A stretch of DNA of 64,000 bases from Shimia isoporae (GTDB lineage Bacteria; Pseudomonadota; Alphaproteobacteria; Rhodobacterales; Rhodobacteraceae). The stretch is taken from contig NZ_SMGR01000003.1 of assembly GCF_004346865.1 (NCBI RefSeq), positions 475,018 through 539,017 on the forward strand, read 5' to 3'. The stretch's first letter is position 1. Each line of letters starts with the position of its first letter. Positions 8,416-17,889 of this stretch are shown piece by piece. Made by a program: the position numbers and the translations under genes. Below the pieces are notes generated by a model. The model made no database searches and was not told the origin of the DNA. It saw nothing but the letters and a program-made list of their open reading frames with translations.

Positions 8416-9507
8416 ATGAGCAAAGTTCATACAACCCTCCCCGCCTCCGACGGCTTCTACATGCCCGGCGAACACACACCGCACGCGGAAATCTGGATGG
8501 CCTGGCCCGAACGCACTGACAACTGGCGTGACGGCGGCAAACCAGCGCAACGCTGCTTCGTCGAAGTCGCCAAAGCCATTTCCGAAGTGACCCCTGTCAC
8601 CATGGCTGTCTCTGCCGAACAATATGACAACGCACGCTCTCGCCTGCCTGAAAACATCCGCGTTGTGGAAATGTCCACCAACGACAGCTGGATGCGCGAT
8701 ATCGGCCCGACCTATGTGGTCAACGGCAAAGGCGAACGTCGTGGCGTTCAATGGGAATTCAACGCTTGGGGCGGATTTGTAGATGGCCTGTACTGGCCAT
8801 GGCACCGCGACAACGAAGTTGCAGGCAAAATCTGTGACATCCACCGCGATGACAGCTACAAGGCTGGCTTCGTTCTCGAGGGCGGCTCGATCCACACCGA
8901 TGGCGACGGCACACTCTACACCAACGAAGAATGCCTCCTGCACCCTTCCCGTAACCCCGACATGACCAAGGAAGAGATCGAGCAGGCGCTCAAGGATCAC
9001 CTCGGCATGGAAAAGGTCATCTGGTTGCCTGACGGTCTCTACAACGATGAAACCAACGGCCACATCGACAACCTGATCCACGTCGCGGGCCCTGGCAAAA
9101 TCATCCTGTCCTGGACCGAAGACAAAGACGATCCCCAGTACGAGATCTCGCAGCGCGCCTATGACTTCCTGCGCAACGTGACAGACGCCAAGGGCCGCAC
9201 GCTGGAAATCTTCAAGGTGACGATCCCTGGCCCGCTGTATTTCACAGCAGAAGAGGCTGCCGGCATCGACATGTCTGACGGCATGGAGCGTGAAGAAGGT
9301 GAACGGATGGCCGGCTCTTACGCCAACTTCCTTGTCACAAACGGCCGTATCATTCTGCCACTCCTTGACGAGAAGCACGATGACAACGCCCGTAAGGTTC
9401 TTCAGGAAGCCTTCCCGGATCACGAAATCGTCGGCGTTCAGGCCCGCGAAATTCTTCTGGGCGGAGGCAACGTCCACTGCATCACGCAGCAGGTTCCCGC
9501 CGTTTAA
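8416..9507 (+). CDS. aguA: Agmatine deiminase
   Basis: This cytoplasmic guanidino-modifying enzyme hydrolyses agmatine to N-carbamoylputrescine and ammonia, the first step of the pathway. The 363-residue protein (normal length) begins SDGFYMPGEHTPHAEIWMAWP, typical of AguA, and ends with the GGGNVHCITQQ motif carrying the catalytic cysteine (Cys355). NDSWMRDIGPT (about 92-102) and TNGHIDN (about 212-218) are other conserved active-site stretches. TAGGAACC precedes ATG 8416. It closes the pathway with ptcA and carbamate kinase upstream and is followed by a strong terminator. Confidence 0.96.
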   Translation: MSKVHTTLPASDGFYMPGEHTPHAEIWMAWPERTDNWRDGGKPAQRCFVEVAKAISEVTPVTMAVSAEQYDNARSRLPENIRVVEMSTNDSWMRDIGPTYVVNGKGERRGVQWEFNAWGGFVDGLYWPWHRDNEVAGKICDIHRDDSYKAGFVLEGGSIHTDGDGTLYTNEECLLHPSRNPDMTKEEIEQALKDHLGMEKVIWLPDGLYNDETNGHIDNLIHVAGPGKIILSWTEDKDDPQYEISQRAYDFLRNVTDAKGRTLEIFKVTIPGPLYFTAEEAAGIDMSDGMEREEGERMAGSYANFLVTNGRIILPLLDEKHDDNARKVLQEAFPDHEIVGVQAREILLGGGNVHCITQQVPAV

Positions 9508-9521
9508 ATACGGAAAACATG

Positions 9522-9554
9522 AAATGCCGGGCCATGGCCCGGCATTTTGCTTTT
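9522..9554 (+). terminator. Intrinsic terminator after aguA
   Basis: A 26-base perfect palindrome (9522-9547, GC-rich core) is followed by TTTTGCTTTT. It is the only hairpin of the agmatine operon with a T-tract and marks the likely end of the main transcript. Confidence 0.85.
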
Positions 9555-9647
9555 GAATTTGTCTCATATCAAAGATAGTGGGCCAACTATCGGCCTATTA
9601 ATTTGCGGCTTTGCCAATGCGCATTTCTCCCGCAGACAAGGATACTT

Positions 9648-11045
9648 ATGGACAGCGCCCCCGCTAAGAAGATCGGCCTTTTGGGCATAATTTTCTTCGT
9701 TTTTTCTGGCATGATCGGTTTTGACGGCCTCGCCGCCACCGCCGCTGTCGGCCCCTCTGTTTTCGGTTGGTGGGCGGTTGTGATTGTCGTTTTCCTCATC
9801 CCGAACCTGTTGATGAACTCAGAGCTCGGCACTGCCTTTCCCTCTGACGGCGCTATCTACGATTGGGCACACAAATCGCTCGGCGCGCGTCATGCCGCTC
9901 GGGTCGGATGGTTCTATTGGATCAACGTTCCGTTCTGGATGCCCGCAGTTTATCTGATCGCCTCAGGCATCCTTTCACTACTGTTTTTTCCCGACGCCCC
10001 GGTCTGGGTACAAACCGGCCTCGCCATCGCGATGGTCTGGTTCACCGTATTCATTTGCAACGCGCCTGCCGCAAAAGGCAACCTTGTGAACTTCATCGGT
10101 GGCGCCTCTAAGGTCATCGTTCTTCTGGCGCTGGTTCTCGGCGGCATCAGTTTTGTCAGCACCAACGGTCCCGCAAACATCATCACGTGGGAATCGATCC
10201 AGCCCCGCTTCGATGAAGGTTTCCGCTACGCACCTACGCTGGTCTACCTGATCGTCGGCGCCGAAACCGTCGCCTGCATGGGCGGCGCCCTCAAAAACCC
10301 GCGCCGGAACATCCCGCTGGGCCTGTTTATTGCCCTGAGCATCATTCTGGTGCTCTACAGCCTTGCAATTGCGGCGATGATGGTGGCGCTGCCTACCAGT
10401 GAACTTAGCCTCGTGGGCGGCATCACACAGACTTTCGCGATCTTGTTCGGCGACTCCGCCGCCGGTCGTGCCTTGACCGTCATCATGTCACTTGTGGCGA
10501 TCGCTGCGTTGGTAACCTACATCGTGCCGTGGCTCATGGCATCGTCCCGCGCAGCTGCGGAAGGTGCCGACGCAAACGAAATGCCTGCCATTTTTGGCAA
10601 GCGCAACGCCGCGGGAAGCCCTGTGGGTGCCAATGTCATGACCGGCATCGTCGCAACCGTGGCCCTCTTGCTCTACACCTTCATGTCCGCCAGCGCCGAC
10701 GAGCTTTTCTGGAGCCTGTTTGCCTTTGCAAGCTTCCTGCTTTTTGTGACGTACTTTTTTATGATCGCGAGCTTTGTGCGGCTTCGGGACACCCATCCGG
10801 ATGCACCGCGCCCCTTCCGTGTCCCCGGCGGCAAGGTTGGTGTTTGGACCGTGGCCTTAATGCAGGCATTTGTTCTGGCTGTTTCTTGTTTGGTCTTCGT
10901 TTTCCCCGATATCATGGACGGGCGCATCAACCTTGAGGAAAGTGCCCCAACCATCATCGGTATTATTGGCTCCGTCATCCTGATCGAAGTTTTTGTACGG
11001 CGCATGGTCGCGCCGGCTCCGGTTGAGAAAACATCGTCCGGCTGA
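9648..11045 (+). CDS. Second APC-family amino acid/polyamine permease
   Basis: This inner-membrane transporter has 465 residues and about twelve hydrophobic segments. It is clearly homologous to the upstream antiporter: both share YDWxxK/H, WFYWINV, MPAVY and ASSRAA-type stretches. It could import a related substrate such as agmatine, putrescine or arginine. ATG 9648 follows AAGGATA; the longer frame from 9603 lacks a better site. It sits after the aguA terminator and so may have its own promoter in the 140-base gap. Exact substrate is unknown. Confidence 0.85.
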   Translation: MDSAPAKKIGLLGIIFFVFSGMIGFDGLAATAAVGPSVFGWWAVVIVVFLIPNLLMNSELGTAFPSDGAIYDWAHKSLGARHAARVGWFYWINVPFWMPAVYLIASGILSLLFFPDAPVWVQTGLAIAMVWFTVFICNAPAAKGNLVNFIGGASKVIVLLALVLGGISFVSTNGPANIITWESIQPRFDEGFRYAPTLVYLIVGAETVACMGGALKNPRRNIPLGLFIALSIILVLYSLAIAAMMVALPTSELSLVGGITQTFAILFGDSAAGRALTVIMSLVAIAALVTYIVPWLMASSRAAAEGADANEMPAIFGKRNAAGSPVGANVMTGIVATVALLLYTFMSASADELFWSLFAFASFLLFVTYFFMIASFVRLRDTHPDAPRPFRVPGGKVGVWTVALMQAFVLAVSCLVFVFPDIMDGRINLEESAPTIIGIIGSVILIEVFVRRMVAPAPVEKTSSG

Positions 11046-11117
11046 AATTGGCCCACCTCATCCGGTCAAACTGGACTCTGCCCGCTCGTCCTGTAAGTCT
11101 GTGCAAACCGTAGCAAA

Positions 11118-12110
11118 ATGCACGACGAGCGCGCCGCAATGCACAGAAACATGCCACCACTGAATGCCATTCGTGCATTCGAGGCCGTCGCCCGGCACGA
11201 ACATCTCGGGCGGGCTGCGGATGAGCTCAACGTCACGCATAGCGCAGTCAGTCAACAGCTCAAACATCTGGAGGAATGGTTCGAACAGGAATTGTTCTCG
11301 CGTGTCAAAGGTCGGCTTTACCTGAATTCGGCGGGGCAGGAACTCCTTAGCGGGTACACTCAGGCGCTCGACCTGATGCAGGACACGACAGAACTGCTTC
11401 TACGACGGGGTCCCGGCGATCACCTTACCCTGCACTCCGATCCTGCCTTCTTCTCCAAAGTTCTTATGCCCCTCGGAGACGTCGCCCGTTCCGCAGATAG
11501 TGGCGTAACGCTGGACGTCAAAACCGCCACGATCAGCGGCTCTGCGTTTCCGGAAACCGCTGACATCGTGATTACACACTCAAAGCACGACAACTGGCGA
11601 AATGTGCACCGTGAACACCTGTTGGATGTACATGGGTTTCCTGCCTGTGCACCCTCTTTGTTGGAACGGTATGACCGCCCCAACCGACCGCTTGACCTGA
11701 GGCGCCTGCCACTTTTGCACGGTGCTGACCGCGACAGCTGGAACTCATGGCTTGTGGAATATGCCGGTTCGACAAGCGCAGGATGCGCAAACACCTACTA
11801 CGACGACTTTTCAATGACGATCAACGCGGCGGTGCGCGGGCGCGGCGCCATCCTCGCCGATCCGGTGCTTTGCGAATATGAACTGGAAACCGGTCAATTG
11901 GTGCCGCTGTTTAACAACACGATTCTGGAGGTCAGTTACTACGCCTTCTGCACAAACCTGAAATACTCCACCCGCGCGGTGCGGCGCGCCTTCGACAATA
12001 TCGTAAAGATGCTGCGCACGCACGACGCCACCATTCGGGCCAAAGAACAGAATCGGGAACCCGCGCACCGTCCCTGGGACACTGCCAGTACCGCGCCGCG
12101 CCTGGACTGA
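11118..12110 (+). CDS. LysR-family regulator (GcvA-like), probable agmatine-locus regulator
   Basis: This 330-residue DNA-binding protein has an N-terminal helix-turn-helix (LGRAADELNVTHSAVSQQLKHLEEWF, about residues 35-60) and a LysR substrate-binding domain. The opening MPPLNAIRAFEAVARH is typical of the GcvA subgroup. In-frame starts at 11118, 11139 and 11151 are possible and none has a strong ribosome-binding site; family alignment favours one of the last two. It lies 72 bases after the second APC permease on the same strand, so it may control polyamine uptake. The effector is not evident. Confidence 0.82.
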   Translation: MHDERAAMHRNMPPLNAIRAFEAVARHEHLGRAADELNVTHSAVSQQLKHLEEWFEQELFSRVKGRLYLNSAGQELLSGYTQALDLMQDTTELLLRRGPGDHLTLHSDPAFFSKVLMPLGDVARSADSGVTLDVKTATISGSAFPETADIVITHSKHDNWRNVHREHLLDVHGFPACAPSLLERYDRPNRPLDLRRLPLLHGADRDSWNSWLVEYAGSTSAGCANTYYDDFSMTINAAVRGRGAILADPVLCEYELETGQLVPLFNNTILEVSYYAFCTNLKYSTRAVRRAFDNIVKMLRTHDATIRAKEQNREPAHRPWDTASTAPRLD

Positions 12111-12151
12111 CGTTTGACCGACGCGATACCGACGTTTTACAGACTGCCGGA

Positions 12152-13768
12152 TCAGGCGTGTTCAGCCTTCACCATGTCCGCACATTTTTCGCCAATCATG
12201 ATCGTTGGCGCGTTCGTGTTGCCACTTACAAGTGTCGGCATGACTGAGGCATCCGCCACCCTCAGCCCTTCCATGCCACGTACCTTGAGCTCAGGGTCAA
12301 CCACCGCCATCTCGTCGACGCCCATCTTGCAGGTTCCAACGGGGTGATAAACCGTATCGGCCCTTGACCGGATGTGATCTTCCCACTCCGCGTCTGTCAT
12401 GTTGTCGTGCAGACCAAACAACTCCTTGTGTTTGTACCCCTTCATCGCCGGCGCCTCCATCACAGCCCGGGTCATCTTTGCGCCTTTGATCATGGTCTGC
12501 ATGTCGCGGTCATCCGCAAAGAAATTCGGATCGATTTTTGGCGGCGCCAGCGGATCTGCGGAGTTGAGCGTCACCTCGCCACGAGAGTAGGGGCGCAACA
12601 CGCAAATATGGCACGAGTACCCGTGACCGAGATGAAGCTTGCGCGCGTGGTCATCGACAATCGAAATCACGAAATGCGTTTGCACGTCAGGCCGGTCGAG
12701 GCCACTGTCGGTTTTGAAGAACGAACCGGCTTCGGCAATCGTGGAAGCAATCATCGAGTTGCCGTCTTTGCGCCACTTGAAGATTTCGCTGGTCAGCTTG
12801 GCCGTGGCCCGCAAGCCGATACCGATATTGTCGGTATCCTTGGTTTTGTAGGCGAGAATAAAGTCGATGTGGTCCTGAAGGTTTTGCCCGACGCCATCCA
12901 ATTCATGTTGCAATTCAATACCATGCGGCGTGATATCTTCGGCCCTTCCAATGCCGGAGAGTTGCAGAAGCTGAGGACTTTGAAATGCGCCACCACACAG
13001 GATCACCTCCTTGTCAGCTCGCACCTCATGATCCTTTCGGCCTTGGCGATAGGCCACCCCGACGGCGCGCTTGCCCTCCAGCAGGATTTTTGTCGCGTGC
13101 GCTCCTGTGATCACGGTCAAATTGGGGCGGTCATCCATCACCGGATGCAAATACCCCGCAGCGGCTGAACAACGCTCCCCGTTCTTCTCCTGCGCATGAA
13201 ACTGGGTGCACTGATAGATACCCGCGCCCTCGTTGTCGCCGTCGTTAAAATCTGCCGTCTCACGAATTTGCATCTCGCCATTTGCCTCGACGAAGGCCCG
13301 TGAAATTGGCCGCGGCGCTTTCGCGTTCGAGACTTGCAACGGACCGGAATCCCCGTGAAATTCGTCCCCGCCATTGATGTTGTTTTCTGCCTTTTTAAAG
13401 TACGGCAGCACCTCGTCCCAACTCCAGCCGGCACACCCGAGATCGGACCAGCCGTCATAATCCTCCCTCTGCCCCCGCACATATAGCATGGCGTTTATCG
13501 CGCTTGACCCGCCCAGCGCCTTTCCCCTCGGTTGATAACCCTTGCGGCCTTTCAGTCCCTTTTGGGGCACCGTTTCAAAAGCCCAGTTGTTGATCTTGCC
13601 GTGTCCGGGCAACATCGCGATCACACCCATTGGCGCGCGAACCAAAATACCGTCACCTTTGCCGCCAGCTTCCAGCAAACACACTTTCGTTGCCGGATTC
13701 TCGCTCAACCGCGCCGCAATAGTCGCACCGGCAGACCCCCCGCCAACAATCACAAAATCATAGCTCAA
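12152..13768 (-). CDS. GMC-family FAD-dependent oxidoreductase (choline/alcohol dehydrogenase-like)
   Basis: This 538-residue flavoprotein oxidises an alcohol group of an unknown substrate. The FAD-binding motif GGGSAG starts at about residue 10, followed by [15 protein letters not shown] (GMC signature 1) and, near the C-terminus, HPVGTCKMG with the active-site histidine and [13 protein letters not shown] chose the TTG start at 13768 because GGGGAGGGA lies just before it and the dinucleotide fold begins a few residues later; the frame extends 47 codons further without a convincing signal. BetA-type choline dehydrogenase is one option, but no betaine genes are adjacent. Confidence 0.85.
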   Translation of the reverse strand: MSYDFVIVGGGSAGATIAARLSENPATKVCLLEAGGKGDGILVRAPMGVIAMLPGHGKINNWAFETVPQKGLKGRKGYQPRGKALGGSSAINAMLYVRGQREDYDGWSDLGCAGWSWDEVLPYFKKAENNINGGDEFHGDSGPLQVSNAKAPRPISRAFVEANGEMQIRETADFNDGDNEGAGIYQCTQFHAQEKNGERCSAAAGYLHPVMDDRPNLTVITGAHATKILLEGKRAVGVAYRQGRKDHEVRADKEVILCGGAFQSPQLLQLSGIGRAEDITPHGIELQHELDGVGQNLQDHIDFILAYKTKDTDNIGIGLRATAKLTSEIFKWRKDGNSMIASTIAEAGSFFKTDSGLDRPDVQTHFVISIVDDHARKLHLGHGYSCHICVLRPYSRGEVTLNSADPLAPPKIDPNFFADDRDMQTMIKGAKMTRAVMEAPAMKGYKHKELFGLHDNMTDAEWEDHIRSRADTVYHPVGTCKMGVDEMAVVDPELKVRGMEGLRVADASVMPTLVSGNTNAPTIMIGEKCADMVKAEHA

Positions 13769-14048
13769 AACAGTCCCTCCCCAGAGCCGCACCAGATGTC
13801 CTCCCAAACGTCCGGACACGCTTTTTCTATGTCCTCTCATAGAAGCAGGGCCCGCACGCGCGCGTCCAGTTTTTATAGGCATCACGTGACCCAACGTTTT
13901 TTCACCCACAAAACAAAGGGTTTTCCACTTACTATCAAAGGGATACCTTCAGGCTGACGGGGAATTGTCTGGCATCCGCGCACCAAACTCGACAAGGTAG
14001 TATCGCGTAGACGTCCGTTTTCAGGGCAGCAAGTGAGGTGAGCAAGAC

Positions 14049-15986
14049 GTGAGAGTTCCACATCGACTGGTGCGACTGACCGCCCTGTGTTTCGCGCTTC
14101 TTGTTCCCCCATTCCTTTTTGCGCAGGAAGGTCGCATACCCGCCTACGTGGGTTCCGAAACCTGCGCGGATTGCCATTCGGAAGCGTATGACGCATGGAA
14201 AACCTCCCATCACGGAGAGGCGTGGCGCAGGCCGGATGAGACCGTCCTTCAGGGCGCATTCGAAGGCGAGATATTCGAGCATAAGGGGATGCGCGCCACG
14301 TTCGACACAATAGAAGGCACTCGCCGAATATCTGTTGTCGAAGAAGACGGGAGCGAAGCCGTCTACGACTTGCATTCGGTGGGTGGCACCTATCCACTTC
14401 AACACCTCATTCTCGAAACCGAGGAAGGCCGCCTGCAAAGTTTTGACGTGGTTTGGGATGTCGATGCCCAGCGCTGGTACCACTTGTATCCCGAGCAGGA
14501 TTTGCCGCCACAGGACGCATTCCATTGGAGTGGCGCTTACAAGAACTGGAACGCACGTTGCGCCGAATGCCACGCCACGGGGTTTGAGAAGAACTATGAC
14601 TTCCGCAACAAATCATACCGGTCAACTCAGGTCGAAATCGGCGTGGGTTGCGAAGCCTGCCATGGTCCTGGAGAGGCCCACCTGACGCTGCAAAATGGCG
14701 GCACGATCGATTGGGCGATTTCTGTCGATGACTATGGTTTTACCGCGCAGATGGCGGATCCGAAAAGCGCAATGGAGCAATGTGCCGGCTGCCATTCCCG
14801 ACGCGAGGCCTTCGGCAACGGCAACCCGCTGCCCGGAACACGCTTTGCTGACGCCTATAACCTCGCAATGTTGCGCCCCGGCCTATACCACCCGGACGGT
14901 CAGATCCTCGATGAAGTTTACGTTTATGGCTCTTTCCTGCAATCCAAGATGCATCAGAAGGGTGTAACTTGCGCCAACTGTCACACGCCGCACAGTGCCG
15001 AGACTTTGGCAGATGACAACGCGCTCTGTACCCAGTGTCATTCCCCTGCAGGCAACCCTGAATTCCCAACATTGCCGCTTGCGACATATGACAGCCCCGA
15101 CCACACCCATCATGAAGAAGGGACATCTGGCGCGCAGTGCGTGAACTGCCACATGACAGATCGGGTTTACATGGGCACCGACCCGAGACGCGATCACAGT
15201 TTCCGCGTTCCCCGTCCCGATCTGACTGGCAAGATCGGCACGCCCAATGCGTGCACTGCCTGCCACGATGACAAGCCTGCCCGCTGGGCCGCGGATCAAA
15301 TCACACAATGGTTCCCGCAAGGACAGTGGACCCAGAAACACTACGGCGAAATTCTGGAAGCCGGCCGGCTGAACCCCGTTGCCGCCTCAACCGACTTGTT
15401 CACACTGGCGCAAAACGAAGCCACACCTGGCCTTATCCGGGCCACGGCTCTCTGGTTGCTCGGTCCCGGCGCGGCAAGTCTCGAAATCGATGCGCTCGGC
15501 GCATTTCTCGACAATCCGGATCCACAAATCCGTGTTGGTGCATTGGACGCGCTTAAACAACGATCTCCACTGGTCACAACGCCCTACCTTTTAAGAGGGC
15601 TGAATGACGAAACCCGAGCCGTGCGCATTGCCGCCGCGCGAGCGATTCTGAGCCAGCCTCCCAACCGTATCACCGACGAACTGCGGGCAGCCACACGGCA
15701 GGCCTATTCCGAACTGGGGGGTATGATAAGAAATCAACTGGATTTTGCCGAAGCCCACCTACAGCTCGGCGGCTATGCCATGGTCGCGGGCGACATTCGC
15801 TCTGCGGTGGTCGCGTTGACCGAAGCCGTCAGAATCAATCCGCAAACGCCTCAGGCTTGGGAGTCTTTGATTCGAATGACCGCTCAAATTGAAGGGCGCG
15901 ACCGCGCACGTGAAATGGCCGAAACCGCGCTCAAGCTGAACCCCGGCACTGTTTCGCTCATTGAATTGGTCGATCAACTCAACTGA
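14049..15986 (+). CDS. Eight-heme c-type cytochrome with C-terminal HEAT and TPR repeats
   Basis: This is a secreted periplasmic electron carrier or redox enzyme of 645 residues. A signal peptide (about 1-25, ending FLFAQEG) precedes eight CxxCH heme motifs: CADCH (39-43), CAECH, CEACH, CAGCH, CANCH, CTQCH, CVNCH and CTACH. The first region resembles cytochrome c554-type domains. From about residue 460 it changes to HEAT-like repeats (DNPDPQIRVGALDAL) and then TPRs (TEAVRINPQTPQAWESLIRM). The GTG start has GAGGTGAGC upstream. A sulfatase gene follows after 247 bases. The redox partner and substrate are unknown. Confidence 0.85.
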   Translation: MRVPHRLVRLTALCFALLVPPFLFAQEGRIPAYVGSETCADCHSEAYDAWKTSHHGEAWRRPDETVLQGAFEGEIFEHKGMRATFDTIEGTRRISVVEEDGSEAVYDLHSVGGTYPLQHLILETEEGRLQSFDVVWDVDAQRWYHLYPEQDLPPQDAFHWSGAYKNWNARCAECHATGFEKNYDFRNKSYRSTQVEIGVGCEACHGPGEAHLTLQNGGTIDWAISVDDYGFTAQMADPKSAMEQCAGCHSRREAFGNGNPLPGTRFADAYNLAMLRPGLYHPDGQILDEVYVYGSFLQSKMHQKGVTCANCHTPHSAETLADDNALCTQCHSPAGNPEFPTLPLATYDSPDHTHHEEGTSGAQCVNCHMTDRVYMGTDPRRDHSFRVPRPDLTGKIGTPNACTACHDDKPARWAADQITQWFPQGQWTQKHYGEILEAGRLNPVAASTDLFTLAQNEATPGLIRATALWLLGPGAASLEIDALGAFLDNPDPQIRVGALDALKQRSPLVTTPYLLRGLNDETRAVRIAAARAILSQPPNRITDELRAATRQAYSELGGMIRNQLDFAEAHLQLGGYAMVAGDIRSAVVALTEAVRINPQTPQAWESLIRMTAQIEGRDRAREMAETALKLNPGTVSLIELVDQLN

Positions 15987-16233
15987 CATGAAAGTTCAAT
16001 AGGTTAGAAAACACGTCTTTCGTATGCATTTGTGACGGTTTTCTGGATCGAGAACCCGAAAAGCCCTTAAGATAAAACGACTTTCGGAAAACCCACCGTT
16101 GACCGGTGGCATTTATGGGCGCAGTCTTGAAGGCGCGGTGGTCCAAGCTCCCAGCTTTGTGCTCGGAGCGCGGATTATGGACCAAACCTATTCGCTCGCC
16201 CCTGCGGCTGTAGTTTATTGGAGGAAACTTCGC

Positions 16234-17823
16234 ATGTTTGAATTTTCACGTGTTTTTAGAGGCATAGGGGGCGCGATAACATCCGCCACGCTGTTTGTTG
16301 CCTCAGCTGCCATGGCGCAGGACAAGCCAAACATTCTTGTAATCTGGGGAGACGATGTCGGACGTTCCAACATCTCTGCCTACACAATGGGTATGATGGG
16401 CTATCGCACGCCCAACATCGACCGGGTCGCAAACGAGGGCATGATCTTCACCGACTACTACGGTGAACAGTCCTGCACAGCAGGTCGTTCCTCTTACATC
16501 ATGGGCCAGTCCGTGTTCCGTACCGGCCTGTCGAAAGTGGGCCTTCCCGGTGCCGAACTTGGCATGCAGGAAGAGGATCCAACCATCGCCGGCCTGCTCA
16601 AGGCCGAAGGCTATGTAACCGGTCAGTTTGGCAAAAACCACCTAGGTGACCGTGACGAACACTTGCCGACAAACCACGGTTTTGACGAGTTTCTGGGCAA
16701 CCTCTATCACCTCAACGCCGAGGAAGAGCCGGAAAACGAAGACTACCCCGGCGATGCTGTTATGGCTGATGGCCGCACCTTCCGCGAAACCTTTGGCCCA
16801 CGCGGTGTGATCAAGTCATCTGCTGATGGCGAAATCGAAGACACCGGTCCGCTGACCAAGAAGCGTATGGAAACCGTTGATGAAGAAACCATCGCTGCCG
16901 CGGTCGACTTCATCAAACGCGCCAATGATCAAGGCAAACCCTTCTACGTCTGGTGGAACGGTACACGGATGCACTTCCGCACCCACGTCAAAGACGAGAT
17001 GCGCGCTCAGGCAAACGAGATTGTCGGCAAGAAAGTGGATGAATACACCGCCGGCATGATCGAACATGATCTGCACGTCGGCCAACTGCTCGACCTGCTG
17101 GATGAACTCGGCATCGCAGACAACACAATCGTTCACTATTCCACGGATAACGGTCCGCACTACAACACATGGCCTGATGCGGCAGCCACGCCCTTCTTTG
17201 GTGAGAAAAACACTAACTGGGAAGGCGGCTGGCGCGTGCCTTCCATGGTACGCTGGCCCGGTAAGATCGAAGCGGGTTCCGTGTCCAACGAGATCATGCA
17301 CCACATGGACTGGTTGCCGACCTATCTTGCCGCAGCAGGCAACCCCGACATCAAGGCACAACTGAAAGAAGGTGGTGTTCAGGCCATCGGTCGCGAGTAC
17401 AAAGTTCACCTCGATGGTTATAACTTCCTGCCCCACCTGACTGGAGAAGAAGCCAAGGGACCTCGCAACGAGATTTTCTACTTCTCGGATGACGGCGACC
17501 TTACGGCTCTACGTTTCCAGGACTGGAAAATGCTGTTCATGGAGCAAAAGGAGTACAAAACCCTTCGCGCCTGGATCGAGCCGTTTACTCCGCTGCGCGT
17601 ACCTCTGATCTTCAACCTGCGTCGCGACCCCTACGAGCGCGCGTATCAGACGTCAAACACCTACTATGACTGGCTGATCGACCGCGTGTATTTCCTCGTA
17701 CCGGCCCAGCAGTATGTTGGCCAGTTCCTGGCCACTTTCCAGGAGTTCCCGCCGCGCCAGAAAGCCGCGAGCTTCAGCCTCGAACAAGTCATGGACAAAA
17801 TGACTCAGGCCGTCGGCGACTGA
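16234..17823 (+). CDS. Secreted arylsulfatase
   Basis: This periplasmic sulfate-ester hydrolase has 529 residues. A signal peptide (1-28, cleaved near AMA-QDK) leads to the metal-binding WGDDVG (Asp40, Asp41) and the sulfatase signature CTAGR (81-85), whose cysteine is normally converted to formylglycine. A second metal site, TDNGPH, follows, and the sequence resembles arylsulfatases of the AtsA/AslA type. GGAGGAAAC before ATG 16234 fixes the start. No formylglycine-generating enzyme or anaerobic sulfatase-maturing enzyme is in the window. The sulfated substrate is unknown. Confidence 0.93.
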   Translation: MFEFSRVFRGIGGAITSATLFVASAAMAQDKPNILVIWGDDVGRSNISAYTMGMMGYRTPNIDRVANEGMIFTDYYGEQSCTAGRSSYIMGQSVFRTGLSKVGLPGAELGMQEEDPTIAGLLKAEGYVTGQFGKNHLGDRDEHLPTNHGFDEFLGNLYHLNAEEEPENEDYPGDAVMADGRTFRETFGPRGVIKSSADGEIEDTGPLTKKRMETVDEETIAAAVDFIKRANDQGKPFYVWWNGTRMHFRTHVKDEMRAQANEIVGKKVDEYTAGMIEHDLHVGQLLDLLDELGIADNTIVHYSTDNGPHYNTWPDAAATPFFGEKNTNWEGGWRVPSMVRWPGKIEAGSVSNEIMHHMDWLPTYLAAAGNPDIKAQLKEGGVQAIGREYKVHLDGYNFLPHLTGEEAKGPRNEIFYFSDDGDLTALRFQDWKMLFMEQKEYKTLRAWIEPFTPLRVPLIFNLRRDPYERAYQTSNTYYDWLIDRVYFLVPAQQYVGQFLATFQEFPPRQKAASFSLEQVMDKMTQAVGD

Positions 17824-17834
17824 TCTGAAAATTT

Positions 17835-17874
17835 GCGCGGCGCTCGTTTCTCTGGCGCCGCGCTGCCTTTTTTT
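17835..17874 (+). terminator. Strong intrinsic terminator/attenuator between sulfatase and phosphatase genes
   Basis: A perfect 9-bp stem of only G and C, GCGCGGCGC (17835-17843) with GCGCCGCGC (17855-17863), is followed by TGCC and seven Ts (17868-17874). It sits inside an apparent co-directional cluster and ends 15 bases before the next start codon, overlapping the region just upstream of its ribosome-binding site. Confidence 0.88.
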
Positions 17875-17889
17875 CGCAGGACTTTTGGT

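Noticed and set aside
8386..9567. 393-residue minus-strand frame opposite aguA
   Set aside because: Antisense of a clearly conserved enzyme and running through its terminator.
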